Shown in pieces: positions 1-8,313 of a DNA stretch of 64,000 bases. A program made the position numbers and the translations under genes. How positions within the stretch are numbered: the stretch's first letter is position 1; each line of letters begins with the position of its first letter. The notes below the pieces were generated by a model, which saw only the letters and a list, made by a program, of their open reading frames with translations, searched no databases and had not been told where the DNA came from. Source of the stretch: DATFFO01 sp963772815 (GTDB taxonomy: Bacteria; Actinomycetota; Acidimicrobiia; Spongiisociales; ZC4RG35); contig CAVYYV010000006.1 in assembly GCA_963772815.1 (NCBI GenBank), forward strand, positions 186,001 through 250,000. The letters are read 5' to 3'.

Positions 1-332
1 AGATAGTGGTCGAGAGCCACCTCGTTGATGGCTTCGATGGCGGCGTCGGTGTCGGCGTACGCAGTCAGCAACACGGTCTTCGCCCCGGGGAATTGAGGCC
101 GCGCCCGAGCCAGGAACTCGGTACCCGTCATGTGTGGCATGCGTTGGTCGACCACGAAGAGGGCCACGGTGTCGGCTGATGCGCGCAGCTCATCGAGAGC
201 CTCCAATGCCTCCTCACCGGACCCGGCCCGCAGGAGGGCGTAATCGCGTCCGTACCTGGCCCGCAGGTCCCGGGCCACGGCGGCCAGCACCTGCGGATCG
301 TCGTCCACCGCAACAATCACCGACTTGGCCAT
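1..332 (-). CDS. Response regulator receiver domain protein, 3' part beyond window (probably fused to a thioredoxin-reductase-like oxidoreductase)
   Basis: Only the first 110 codons are in the window. They form a CheY-like receiver domain: acidic pocket D10-D12, phosphoacceptor D62 in the context VVDQRMP, and the conserved T90 of LLTAYADTDA. The stretch TAYADTDAAIEAINEV is the form seen in receiver domains fused to an FAD/NAD thioredoxin-reductase-like domain, so I infer such a fusion, but the C-terminal half cannot be seen. The start is an ATG preceded by AGAGGAC. It is divergent from the methyltransferase gene at 427. It could instead be an ordinary response regulator with another output domain. 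Confidence 0.75.
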   Translation of the reverse strand, partial: MAKSVIVAVDDDPQVLAAVARDLRARYGRDYALLRAGSGEEALEALDELRASADTVALFVVDQRMPHMTGTEFLARARPQFPGAKTVLLTAYADTDAAIEAINEVALDHY

Positions 333-413
333 CGACCGTCCTCTTGGAAGCTCACTCCGGTCACAAGTTAGTCAGGGCGCCGACCCTGTCGGCCCATGGA
401 ACGAGCACAAACC

Positions 414-419
414 TAGAAT
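414..419 (+). promoter_or_regulatory. -10 hexamer TAGAAT for a leaderless transcript of the CFA-type methyltransferase gene
   Basis: TAGAAT lies exactly 7 nt before the ATG at 427, and there is no Shine-Dalgarno sequence between them. This is the actinobacterial leaderless pattern (TAnnnT, 6-8 nt, start codon). No clear -35 box is visible. A short hairpin (GCCGAC/GTCGGC, 380-394) lies just upstream. Confidence 0.55.
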
Positions 420-426
420 CCGACTC

Positions 427-1671
427 ATGGAGGCATTGGAAACCTCACGGCGAATCTACGACCTGCTCAGCTCCACTGCGACCGGCGCTGTGCCCCGGAT
501 CAGGGCCTGGACCGGAGAGGAGTGGGGAGACGAGGCAGCCACCTCGACCGTGGTCCTCCAGCACCCGGGGGCGCTGGCCGCCCTTCTCCTACCAGCGTCG
601 GACCTGACCGCCGGGGAAGCCTACGTCTTCGACGACATCGACCTGGAGGGCAACATCATCGACACGATGCGCTTCGGCGCCGACCTCCAGGAGGCCGGCT
701 TGCTCACGAAGCTACGCGTGGCCCGGCTGGCTCGTCGACTCCCCCGCCGGCACCGCCGACTCCAGACACCCCGGCCCCGGTTCGGGGGAAGGCTCCACTC
801 GCTCGGCCGGGACCGAAAGGCGATCAGGCACCACTACGACACGGGCAATCGGTTCTTCAAGATGTTCCTCGACCCGCTGATGGTTTACTCGTGCGCCCAC
901 TTCCTCGATCCCGACGAGCCTCTCGAGGACGCCCAACGCCGCAAGCTGGACATGATCTGCCGCAAGCTCCAGCTCCGTCCCGGCGACTCTTTCCTCGACG
1001 TCGGTTGCGGCTGGGGCGCACTGGTCATACACGCCGCCACTCACTACGGCGTGGAGGCAACCGGCGTCACCCTCAGCGCCGAACAGGCCGACGACGCGCG
1101 CAAGCGAGCAGCCGCGGCCGGGATCACCGAGCGGGTGACCATCCTGGAGGACGACTATCGGAACCTAGAAGGACGCTTCGACGCCATCGCCTCGGTGGGA
1201 ATGGTCGAGCACGTCGGGCTCAATCACCTGCCCGAGTACTTCCGTCACCTCCGCTCGATACTCGCCCCCGGCGGACAGCTCCTCAACCACGGCATCGTCA
1301 CCCGGGCCCGCAAGCGGGCCCGCGGTACCTCCTTCGTGCGCACCTATGTGTTTCCCGACGGTGAGCTCAGCAAGGTCGAGGACGCCATCGAAGCGGCCGA
1401 GGATGCCGGCTTCGAGCTGCGAGACGTCGAGGCGCTCAGGCAGAGCTACGCCCTGACCTTGACTCGCTGGGTGGCGAACCTGGAAGCCAACGCCGAGGCC
1501 GCCCGAGCCCTAGCCGGTGAGCGCACCTACCGCATCTGGCGTCTGTACATGGCCGGCTCGGTGGTGGCGTTTGAACGGGCCAGCATCGGGGTGGATCAGC
1601 TCCTTCTGGCCGACCCAGCCCGTCCGTGGACCTTCGGCCGGCGCCGCCTCCTCGCCCCCGACGATCGCTGA
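427..1671 (+). CDS. Cyclopropane-fatty-acyl-phospholipid synthase family methyltransferase
   Basis: A 414-aa SAM-dependent methyltransferase of the CFA/mycolic-acid cyclopropane synthase family, which transfers a methylene or methyl group from SAM to unsaturated acyl chains of membrane phospholipids. Visible features: the family lead-in HHYDTGNRFFKMFLDP with YSCAHF (about residues 137-160), SAM motif I FLDVGCGWGAL (about 190-200), and GMVEHVGLNH downstream. The N-terminal 130 residues match the usual lipid-binding cap of longer CFA synthases. An open frame extends upstream to 325, but the ATG at 427 has a -10 box 7 nt before it and begins the recognisable protein. It converges with the repeat-protein gene, 9 nt between stop codons. 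The exact lipid modification is not determinable. Confidence 0.88.
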   Translation: MEALETSRRIYDLLSSTATGAVPRIRAWTGEEWGDEAATSTVVLQHPGALAALLLPASDLTAGEAYVFDDIDLEGNIIDTMRFGADLQEAGLLTKLRVARLARRLPRRHRRLQTPRPRFGGRLHSLGRDRKAIRHHYDTGNRFFKMFLDPLMVYSCAHFLDPDEPLEDAQRRKLDMICRKLQLRPGDSFLDVGCGWGALVIHAATHYGVEATGVTLSAEQADDARKRAAAAGITERVTILEDDYRNLEGRFDAIASVGMVEHVGLNHLPEYFRHLRSILAPGGQLLNHGIVTRARKRARGTSFVRTYVFPDGELSKVEDAIEAAEDAGFELRDVEALRQSYALTLTRWVANLEANAEAARALAGERTYRIWRLYMAGSVVAFERASIGVDQLLLADPARPWTFGRRRLLAPDDR

Positions 1672-1680
1672 TCGGCCGAC

Positions 1681-3165
1681 TCAGGGCACGACCCGGCCCG
1701 AGTCGGGGTCAACCATCAGGCCGGAGGCATCGACCGCCTCGAAGTCGGCGCCCTCGACCACGTCCAGCTCGTGCAGGACGTCGTTGTCCCAGCGCGGATC
1801 CGGAGCGCCGGAGATGTACCAACTAGAACCGTTGTCGGCCAACACGAGCCCGTAGGTCTTCATCGCCTCGAGAATGACCCGCGCGTCATGGGAGAAGCCG
1901 GACGTATCGAAGTCGGCGCGAAGCCGGAATCGTTGGCCCATGGGCGGCAGATCAAGATCGTGTCCCGCGCCGGCGTCGTGGCGGGCGGGCCACACGTGGT
2001 CGGATTGCGTCACGGGGGCGGTGAAGCGAATCGCATGGGTGATCTCGCCTGCGGCCACCTCGTCGTAACGGATCAGCCCCGGAAGGATGGGCAGCCCGGC
2101 CGCATCGGCACTCGTCCACCCGTCGGGGCGCAGAGCCGACGACGAGAGATCGAACACGGCACCGGAGGCAGCGTCCCATGACCCGTCCGACTGCGGATAG
2201 GCGCTGAACATCTCATACAGACGGCACTCGAATCGGTCGACCACCAGCACGTGCCGGTCGCCGGCGGCACTGCGACCGCCCTCGATCGGCGCATCAGGCG
2301 GGACGGGATAAGGGCCGGGGTCAGACTCGCTCCCGTATGCAGTGAAGTGGATCGGCACCTTGGAGGTGCCGGCCGGCACCTCGACGAAGGGGATCCCGAT
2401 TGGACTTTCCGAGCCGGGGGGCCAGACGCCCGACCCAAAATCGGCGTGAACGTGCGACTGGGTCCCGATCGAGGCGACATAGGCGGCCGAGCGCGGCGCC
2501 AGGGGCAGGTCGGAAATCTGCGTGTTCCAAATGTCGGTAGCCGGGAAAGTAGGACATCGTGGCGGGGGCACCGTCGCCGCCAGGCCCAGGGCCCGGGTCA
2601 GGAAGGTAGCCATCTCCTCCCGCGTGACCAGACGATCGGGGCAGAAGTGATCGTCGACGGGAGGATTACAGCCCTTGGTGATCCCGGCCGCGGCGAAAGC
2701 GGCGATGTCGCCGACGAAGACAGAACCAGACGTGTCGACAAAGGCGGACATCCCACCCGAAAACGAGAAGGCCCGAACCAGGAAGGCCGCCATCTGACCG
2801 CGTGTCACCGGCCGGTCGGGGCAGTAGCGGTCGTTCAGGGGAGGATTGCAGCCTTTGGTGATCCCGGCCGCGGCCAATGCGGCGATGTCGTCGGCGAACA
2901 CAGAAGCAGACGTGTCGACGAACCGCCCCGGGCCAGACGCCAGGTCGAGCGCCCGTCGGAGAAAGGCCGCCATCTCTCCCCGGCTGACGGGCGACTCCGG
3001 GCAGAAGCGGTCGTTCTGCGGCGGGTTGCAGCCCTTGGTGATCCCGGCCGCGGCGATCGCCTCGATCGAGCCTTCGTGCACCGAACCGTCGTCGTCCACG
3101 AAGGTGCCTCCCGGAGCCAGCGCCAGCGCAACAGTGACAACGAGAGCGGAGGCCAGAAGGCGCAT
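1681..3165 (-). CDS. Exported protein with three SLH-like repeats and a conserved C-terminal domain
   Basis: 494 aa. Residues 1-20 are a signal peptide. Three repeats of about 60 aa follow (about 20-80, 80-140, 140-198), each containing AAAGITKGCNPP, a C-P-[DE] element and a final RGxMAxFLxRA helix. This is the cysteine-containing SLH-like repeat common in cell-surface proteins of Acidimicrobiia-type actinobacteria; the two cysteines per repeat could form a disulfide. Residues about 205-494 are one domain beginning CPTFPATDIWN, with an HVHADFG element; I have met this domain in secreted actinobacterial proteins of unknown function. Likely role: cell-envelope-anchored surface protein. The ATG follows a CATACT hexamer and no clear Shine-Dalgarno, so it may also be leaderless. 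Confidence 0.8.
   Translation of the reverse strand: MRLLASALVVTVALALAPGGTFVDDDGSVHEGSIEAIAAAGITKGCNPPQNDRFCPESPVSRGEMAAFLRRALDLASGPGRFVDTSASVFADDIAALAAAGITKGCNPPLNDRYCPDRPVTRGQMAAFLVRAFSFSGGMSAFVDTSGSVFVGDIAAFAAAGITKGCNPPVDDHFCPDRLVTREEMATFLTRALGLAATVPPPRCPTFPATDIWNTQISDLPLAPRSAAYVASIGTQSHVHADFGSGVWPPGSESPIGIPFVEVPAGTSKVPIHFTAYGSESDPGPYPVPPDAPIEGGRSAAGDRHVLVVDRFECRLYEMFSAYPQSDGSWDAASGAVFDLSSSALRPDGWTSADAAGLPILPGLIRYDEVAAGEITHAIRFTAPVTQSDHVWPARHDAGAGHDLDLPPMGQRFRLRADFDTSGFSHDARVILEAMKTYGLVLADNGSSWYISGAPDPRWDNDVLHELDVVEGADFEAVDASGLMVDPDSGRVVP
2581..3120. repeat. Three tandem 180-bp repeats encoding the SLH-like modules
   Basis: The coding DNA repeats with an exact 180-bp period: matching segments begin at 2641, 2821 and 3001. 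The core around CTTGGTGATCCCGGCCGCGG is nearly identical in all three, while flanks have diverged. This fits tandem duplication of a 60-codon module followed by divergence outside the GITKGCNPP core. Confidence 0.9.
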
Positions 3166-3243
3166 ACCCGGGAGTATGGCCCACGACCGGGGGTCGTCAA
3201 GGACGGCCCGACCCTATGGTTGTCTGAAGTCAGAAAGGAGAAC

Positions 3244-4299
3244 GTGGCGACTGCACGAACCATCGAGACCGACCGACTCCAGATGTACGTCTACGAATCC
3301 GGCCCATCGGCCGGAATCCCGGTCGTCCTGGTGCACGGCAACCTGGCCACGGGCCGGTTCTTCGAGAGGGTGATGGACGCAGCTCCCGACCGGTACCGGA
3401 TGGTGGCGCCCGACATGCGCTCGTTCGGACGCAGCCAATCTCTCCCCATCGACGCCACCCGCGGCCTTCGGGACTGGGCCGACGACACCGCGTCATTGGT
3501 CGAGGCCATCGGCATCTCCGGTCCCCACCACCTGGTCGGATGGTCCACGGGTGGGGCCGCCATCGGCTACTACGCCATCGATCGTCCGGAGTCGGTGGCC
3601 TCCTTGACGTTCATCGACCCGGTTTCTCCCTACGGCTACGGAGGCACCCACGGGCCCGACGGCACCCCCAACTTCACCGACTTCGCCGGGTCGGGGGGCG
3701 GAACCGGCAATCAGGACTTCGCTGCCGCCATCGCCGCCGGCGACACCGGGACCGACAGCAAGCTGTCCCCTCGCAGCGTCATGCGGACCTCTTATTGGTC
3801 ACCGGAGTTCCAGGCCGATCCCGAGTGGGAGGATGTGCTGGTCGACGAGGTCCTGCTCTCGGTGACCGGCGTGGACGGCTATCCGGGCGACGCCACCCCT
3901 TCGGACAACTGGCCCGGCTTCGCACCCGGCACGAGGGGGATCCTCAACGCTCTGTCCGGCAAGTATTGCAACTGGTCGGGCGTCCTGGACCTGGATCCCA
4001 AACCACCGGTGCTGTGGACCCACGGGGCGCAAGACATCGTGGTCGCCGATGGGTCGCCGTGGGACATTGGCACTTTGGGGCAGATGGGGGTGGTCCCCGG
4101 CTGGCCGGGCGAAGAGGTCTTCCCGCCCCAGCCGATGGTGACCCAGATTCGCTCGGTGCTGCAACGCTACGCCGACCACGGGGGCGACGTAACCATGGAG
4201 ATGTTTCCCGACTCGGGCCACGGGCCGATGATCGACGCCACCGACGATTGGATGTCGGTCTTCTTCGGGTTCCTCCCCAGGGTGTCGGCCGACCAATGA
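3244..4299 (+). CDS. Alpha/beta hydrolase
   Basis: 351 aa, alpha/beta-hydrolase fold. VVLVHGNLATG is the oxyanion-hole HGN region (about residues 25-35), the nucleophile elbow is GWSTGG (about 100) and the catalytic histidine is in DSGHGP near the C-terminus. The GTG at 3244 is chosen because AGAAAGGAG precedes it by 4 nt; the open frame runs much further upstream but that part is antisense to the repeat protein. The TGA overlaps the ATG of the metallo-hydrolase gene (ATGA), so the two are translationally coupled. Substrate unknown; haloalkane dehalogenase, epoxide hydrolase and esterase relatives all share these motifs. Confidence 0.82.
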   Translation: MATARTIETDRLQMYVYESGPSAGIPVVLVHGNLATGRFFERVMDAAPDRYRMVAPDMRSFGRSQSLPIDATRGLRDWADDTASLVEAIGISGPHHLVGWSTGGAAIGYYAIDRPESVASLTFIDPVSPYGYGGTHGPDGTPNFTDFAGSGGGTGNQDFAAAIAAGDTGTDSKLSPRSVMRTSYWSPEFQADPEWEDVLVDEVLLSVTGVDGYPGDATPSDNWPGFAPGTRGILNALSGKYCNWSGVLDLDPKPPVLWTHGAQDIVVADGSPWDIGTLGQMGVVPGWPGEEVFPPQPMVTQIRSVLQRYADHGGDVTMEMFPDSGHGPMIDATDDWMSVFFGFLPRVSADQ

Positions 4300-4937
4300 A
4301 CCTCACCCGGCTGGGTCACTCTGCGCTGCTGATCGACAACGGCCAAACCAGAGTGCTGATAGATCCAGGCAACATGTCTACGGCCTGGCACGCCATCACA
4401 GACCTCGATGCGATCCTCGTCACACATCAGCATCCCGATCACGTCGACACCGACAACCTGGGCCGGCTGCTGGCGCTGAACGAGGGCGCCAGGTTGATCG
4501 CGGAATCCGCCGTCGCCGAGATGATTTCTGCCTCGAGCGAGGCCGTCGGCCCCGGGGTGAGCCTCGAGGTGGGCGGGCTGGCCATCGAGACGGTGGGGGG
4601 CCGGCATGCCCTGATTCACGAACGGATACCCAGGATCGGCAACGTGGGCTACGTGATCTCGGAAGGCTCCGGACCACGTCTCTTCCACCCCGGGGACTCC
4701 TATGGAGCGGCCCCCGAGGGAGTCGACGTGCTGGCCCTGCCCATCACCGCACCCTGGACTTCGGTCGGGCCTACCGCAGACTTCCTCAACCAGGTGGGCG
4801 CGAGCCGGGCCTTCCCCATTCACGACGCCATCCTCTCCGAGATCGGTCACCGACTGCACATGGGAGTCGTAAGCCAACTGGCCTCAGACGGGATCGAGCT
4901 GGTGGATCTGGGCCCCACCGATACGCTCGCGGTCTGA
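4296..4937 (+). CDS. MBL-fold metal-dependent hydrolase (UlaG-like)
   Basis: 213 aa. The metal-binding motif is VTHQHPDHVD (HxHxDH, about residues 46-52); further ligands are plausible at FHPGDS and at HDA near the C-terminus. The N-terminus MNLTRLGHSALLI is typical of short UlaG/YtnP-type metallo-beta-lactamase-fold hydrolases. It overlaps the upstream hydrolase by 4 nt and is probably in the same operon. It converges with fabH, with 113 nt between them in which I see no gene. Substrate unknown. Confidence 0.82.
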   Translation: MNLTRLGHSALLIDNGQTRVLIDPGNMSTAWHAITDLDAILVTHQHPDHVDTDNLGRLLALNEGARLIAESAVAEMISASSEAVGPGVSLEVGGLAIETVGGRHALIHERIPRIGNVGYVISEGSGPRLFHPGDSYGAAPEGVDVLALPITAPWTSVGPTADFLNQVGASRAFPIHDAILSEIGHRLHMGVVSQLASDGIELVDLGPTDTLAV

Positions 4938-5050
4938 TTTCCACAGAGGGGACGCCGCCCTGGCACCCCCGCCCCACCTTCCCGCCTCTGGTGAGGACGG
5001 TGAGGTTCGGGGCCGCCCAACACACCGGGTATCGGGCGCGCCGCCGGCAA

Positions 5051-6034
5051 TCAGAATCTGATGGCCGCCGCCGCCCAGTGGAAACCGGCTCCGAAAGCGG
5101 TGAGGACCACGAGGTCCCCGGCGTGAATCCGACCCTTCTCGCGTGCCTCCCATAGGGCGAAGGGCACGGTGGCTGAGCCGGTGTTCCCGTATTGGGCGAC
5201 GTTGGAGTAGATCCGATCCTCGACACCCAGGCCCTTGGCGACCACGTCGATGATCCGTTGGTTGGCCTGGTGGGGTATGACGAGAGCCACGTCCTCGAGC
5301 GTGGCACCCACCTTCTCCAGCACGGCCTGAGCAGCCGCGGACATCCGTTTGACCGCCTCGCGAAAGACTTCCCGCCCGTTCATGGTCAGGTGATTGAATG
5401 CTCCGGAGTCGATGGCTTCCTGGTTGAAGGGAACCCGGGTGCCTCCGACGGTCAGGCCCAGGATGTCGGCCCTGGAACCATCGGTCCCGGAGACCACATC
5501 GAGGAGGCGGCCTTTGCCCCCTTCCGGTCCCAGCACCACGGCTCCGGCACCGTCGCCGAACAGGACACACGACTCACGTTCCTTCCACGATATGAGGCGC
5601 GAGATCAGCTCCACGCCCACCACCAGGATGCGTTTGGGAGCCATGGCGATGCGTGCTCGCGCCACGTCGAGCGCCTGAACCCAGCCCGAACATCCGCTGC
5701 CGCCCAGGTCGTAGGCGGGCACCGGCCCCGCTCCGAGCCGGGTCTGGAGGAAGGCTGCGGTGTCGGGTGAGTAGACCTCGGGCGTGTCTGTGGCGACGAT
5801 GATCTCATCCACGTCGGCCCCGTCCATGCCCGCATCCTTGAGTGCCAGAAGCGACGCTTCCACCGCCAGATCGGCCGTGGATTGGTCCTCGGCGGCGAAT
5901 CGCCGTTCCCGTATGCCGGTTCGACTGCGGATCCACTCGTCGTCGGTGTCGACCAAGCGGGCCCAGTCCTCGTTGGTCATGACCCGCTCGGGGACGTAGC
6001 CGCCGAAGCCCAGGAATTCTGCCGTGACGCTCAT
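5051..6034 (-). CDS. fabH: Beta-ketoacyl-ACP synthase III
   Basis: 327 aa. FabH condenses acyl-CoA with malonyl-ACP to start fatty acid synthesis in the cytosol. The Cys-His-Asn triad is visible: Cys in GGSGCSGW (about residue 112), His in VIPHQANQRII and Asn in YGNTGSAT. The N-terminus (EFLGFGGYVPERVMTNEDW) and RTGIRERR are family hallmarks. Start: ATG at 6034, 7 nt after a TACCCT hexamer and without a Shine-Dalgarno. The gene follows the SDR gene on the same strand by 14 nt. The active-site surroundings differ from the common AACAGF, so a specialised KASIII-like condensing enzyme is possible. Confidence 0.88.
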   Translation of the reverse strand: MSVTAEFLGFGGYVPERVMTNEDWARLVDTDDEWIRSRTGIRERRFAAEDQSTADLAVEASLLALKDAGMDGADVDEIIVATDTPEVYSPDTAAFLQTRLGAGPVPAYDLGGSGCSGWVQALDVARARIAMAPKRILVVGVELISRLISWKERESCVLFGDGAGAVVLGPEGGKGRLLDVVSGTDGSRADILGLTVGGTRVPFNQEAIDSGAFNHLTMNGREVFREAVKRMSAAAQAVLEKVGATLEDVALVIPHQANQRIIDVVAKGLGVEDRIYSNVAQYGNTGSATVPFALWEAREKGRIHAGDLVVLTAFGAGFHWAAAAIRF

Positions 6035-6041
6035 CCGCGAC

Positions 6042-6047
6042 AGGGTA
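6042..6047 (-). promoter_or_regulatory. Candidate -10 box TACCCT for leaderless fabH
   Basis: TACCCT ends 7 nt before the fabH ATG and overlaps the end of the upstream SDR gene. It would give fabH its own leaderless transcript inside the operon. The support is position and hexamer only. Confidence 0.35.
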
Positions 6048-6048
6048 A

Positions 6049-6792
6049 TCAACGTCTTGGACGCAGGCCCGCCATCCCACCGTCCACCGCGACTTCCGTG
6101 CCGGTCAGGGCGGGTGAGTCGGGGTCTGCCAGATAGGCCACGGCGGCGGCTATCTCTGCTGGAGCCACCAGGCGCCCCGTGGGTTGGCGCTGCTCGAGAG
6201 CCTTCCGCTCGGCGTCCGGATCGTCCGCTGCGTCTAGGAGACGCCGCACCCAGGGAGTGTCCACGGTGCCCGGGCAGACGCTGTTGAAACGGATTCCCTC
6301 GTCAACGTGATCCGCCGCCATTGCCCTGGTCATCGACAGCACCGCTCCTTTGGAGGCCGAATACGCCACGCGATTGGGCAGGCCGGCGGTGGCGACGATC
6401 GAGGACATGTTGACCACGGCCGGATGCGAAGAGCGACGCAGATGAGGCAGGGCAGCCCGGGTCACGCGAGCCATGCCGATCACGTTGACGTCGAGCAGAT
6501 GATGCCATTCTTCGTCGTCATTGGCGGCCACGTCGCCGGCGGAACCGATTCCGGCGTTGTTCACCACCACATCGATGCCTCCCATCACCTCGGCAGCCGA
6601 GGCGACCGCCGACCGCACGGAGCCGTCATCAGCGACGTCACAGACGAAGGGGAGGGCGCCGTGGGGCATGCCGTCGGTCATCAGGTCCAACCCAGCCACC
6701 ACCGCTCCCTCGGCGAGAAACCGGCCGGCCGTGGCCTGCCCGATGCCGGAAGCGGCACCGGTGACGATAGTCCGCAACCCGGCCAGACTCAT
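6049..6792 (-). CDS. SDR family NAD(P)-dependent oxidoreductase
   Basis: 247 aa, classical short-chain dehydrogenase/reductase. Cofactor motif TGAASGIG (residues 9-16), NNAG, catalytic Ser in NMSSIVA, and YSASK for the Tyr/Lys pair. The C-terminus LTGTEVAVDGGM is typical. Start: ATG at 6792, overlapping the threonine aldolase TGA (ATGA). Together with fabH it might act on acyl or hydroxyacyl substrates (FabG-like), but the sequence does not fix the substrate. Confidence 0.88.
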   Translation of the reverse strand: MSLAGLRTIVTGAASGIGQATAGRFLAEGAVVAGLDLMTDGMPHGALPFVCDVADDGSVRSAVASAAEVMGGIDVVVNNAGIGSAGDVAANDDEEWHHLLDVNVIGMARVTRAALPHLRRSSHPAVVNMSSIVATAGLPNRVAYSASKGAVLSMTRAMAADHVDEGIRFNSVCPGTVDTPWVRRLLDAADDPDAERKALEQRQPTGRLVAPAEIAAAVAYLADPDSPALTGTEVAVDGGMAGLRPRR

Positions 6793-7820
6793 CTCTCGGC
6801 CTCTTCCACCAGTATGCGGGCGGCCTCCCGACACTGGTCCGCCGTGACGTCCCGATGAGTGACGATGCGGACGCTGTTGGCGCCCATGGCGAAGGAGAGC
6901 ACTTCCCGCTGGGTGGCCCTCTCCACCAGCTCGGATGCAGTGCAGCCCGTCTCGGCCACGGAGAAGTAGATGATGTTGGTCTCAACGGTGGCGGGATCCA
7001 GCACGATCCTGTCGCTGGCGGCCAGTATCTTCGCCGCTTCCTTGGCGTTGGCGTGGTCGTGCGCCAGGTCGTCCATATTGTGATCGAGAGCATGGGCGGC
7101 CGCGGCGGCGAAGATGCCTACCTGACGCATGGCCCCGCCCAGCATCCGCCGATATCGGACGGCGCGTCGGATGAGCTCGGCCGAACCGGCCAGCATCGAC
7201 CCGCCGGGCGCTCCCAGGCCTTTGGAGAACGCCACCCAGACCAGGTCGAAGGAAGCTGCCAACTCCGCGGGGGTGCGGCCCGCGGCCACCGCCGCATTCC
7301 ACAGTCGGGCCCCATCCATGTAGCTGACCAGACCCAGGGCCGCCGCCGCCTCACACACCCGGCTGATCACGTCCACGGGCACGACTCGGCCCCCGGCTCG
7401 ATTGTGGGTGTTCTCCAACGCCACGACCGTGGACGGGGGCAGGATGATGTGGCCACGCGGCTTGACCGCGGCTCGAAACTCATCCACGTCGAAGTAGCCA
7501 CGCTCTCCGCCCAGCTGGGTGAACTGAACTCCCGAGTTGGCCGCTCCGGCTCCGGTCTCGCTCCACACGACGTGTGCTCCCGCGGGCACGATGACGTCAT
7601 CCCCCGGCCGGGTGAGCGTCTTCAGTGTCACCTGGTTGGCCATGGTGCCGGTCGGCAGCCACAGGGCAGACTCCTTGCCCAGCAGGTCGGCCACCTTCTC
7701 CTGTAGCCGGTTGACCGTGGGGTCCTCACCGAACTGGTCGTCTCCCACTTCGGCACCGGCCATGGCCTGGCGCATGCCCTCGGAGGGCTTGGTCACGGTG
7801 TCAGAACGGAGATCGATCAC
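6789..7820 (-). CDS. ltaE: Low-specificity L-threonine aldolase family protein
   Basis: 343 aa PLP enzyme that splits L-threonine or allo-threonine to glycine and acetaldehyde. The N-terminus VIDLRSDTVTKPSEGMRQAM, EDPTVNRLQ and the Lys in FSKGLGAPGGS (PLP Schiff base, about residue 200) are family signatures. The GTG at 7820 gives the classic IDLRSDT start and lies 8 nt after TAGACT; the long upstream extension of the frame is antisense to the next gene. The gene heads an ltaE-SDR-fabH run of tightly packed genes. Beta-eliminating lyase relatives share the fold. Confidence 0.88.
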   Translation of the reverse strand: MIDLRSDTVTKPSEGMRQAMAGAEVGDDQFGEDPTVNRLQEKVADLLGKESALWLPTGTMANQVTLKTLTRPGDDVIVPAGAHVVWSETGAGAANSGVQFTQLGGERGYFDVDEFRAAVKPRGHIILPPSTVVALENTHNRAGGRVVPVDVISRVCEAAAALGLVSYMDGARLWNAAVAAGRTPAELAASFDLVWVAFSKGLGAPGGSMLAGSAELIRRAVRYRRMLGGAMRQVGIFAAAAAHALDHNMDDLAHDHANAKEAAKILAASDRIVLDPATVETNIIYFSVAETGCTASELVERATQREVLSFAMGANSVRIVTHRDVTADQCREAARILVEEAER

Positions 7821-7828
7821 GAGGAGCG

Positions 7829-7834
7829 AGTCTA
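7829..7834 (-). promoter_or_regulatory. -10 box TAGACT for the ltaE-SDR-fabH run
   Basis: TAGACT lies 8 nt before the ltaE GTG in a 49-nt gap, without a Shine-Dalgarno, so the message is probably leaderless. Confidence 0.45.
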
Positions 7835-7869
7835 AGTGCTCCCAACCCGGGGACACTCGAGGGCTCGGC

Positions 7870-8238
7870 TCAATGCCGTTCGTACAGCCGATCCCCGTTG
7901 AGGCGCAGCGGAACCCCGACCTCGAAACTCTCTGCCAGATCGAGATGGAGAGCCACCAGTTTCCCGACCCACTCCTCATCATCACGGTCCCCGGTCGACA
8001 CCCAGGAATCGCGTTCGAGCGTGGACCAGAGCAGCTCGTGGTACATCTCCCGATCCAGGTCCATTTCCTTGATTGTGAACGTGGTCGTGGACAAGCCGCT
8101 CGCCATCCCGGTCATGGCCTGCCCGCATTCGCAGTCGGGCACGTCACAGGTGACAGGCAGGCGGACCATCTCGCCTTCAACCGTGTGCGAGTAGTCGCCG
8201 TCCTCGGACCCAGCGCTCGTAGCGACGAAGACCTTCAA
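7870..8238 (-). CDS. Small conserved actinobacterial protein of unknown function
   Basis: 122 aa, no membrane segment or signal. It has a middle segment CDVPDCECG resembling a small metal or disulfide knot, followed by STTTFTIKEMDL and an acidic C-terminal half. From memory this resembles the short actinobacterial DUF7715-type proteins, where a Cys-rich centre precedes a TTTFxVxD stretch. The start appears to be TTG at 8238, preceded by GGGAG 6-7 nt upstream. No function is assigned. Confidence 0.6.
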   Translation of the reverse strand: MKVFVATSAGSEDGDYSHTVEGEMVRLPVTCDVPDCECGQAMTGMASGLSTTTFTIKEMDLDREMYHELLWSTLERDSWVSTGDRDDEEWVGKLVALHLDLAESFEVGVPLRLNGDRLYERH

Positions 8239-8313
8239 TCCCAGCTCCCAGATGTCGGATAACCCACCTACAAGTTAGAGCGACGGAGGCGGAGGTGAAG
8301 AGGGTCGACTGAC

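Noticed and set aside
2251..3243. Long N-terminal extension of the alpha/beta hydrolase frame
   Set aside because: It is antisense to the repeat protein; the GTG at 3244 has a good Shine-Dalgarno and begins the recognisable hydrolase.
7821..7985. N-terminal extension of the threonine aldolase frame
   Set aside because: It overlaps the next gene's coding sequence and lacks family similarity; IDLRSDT begins at the GTG 7820.
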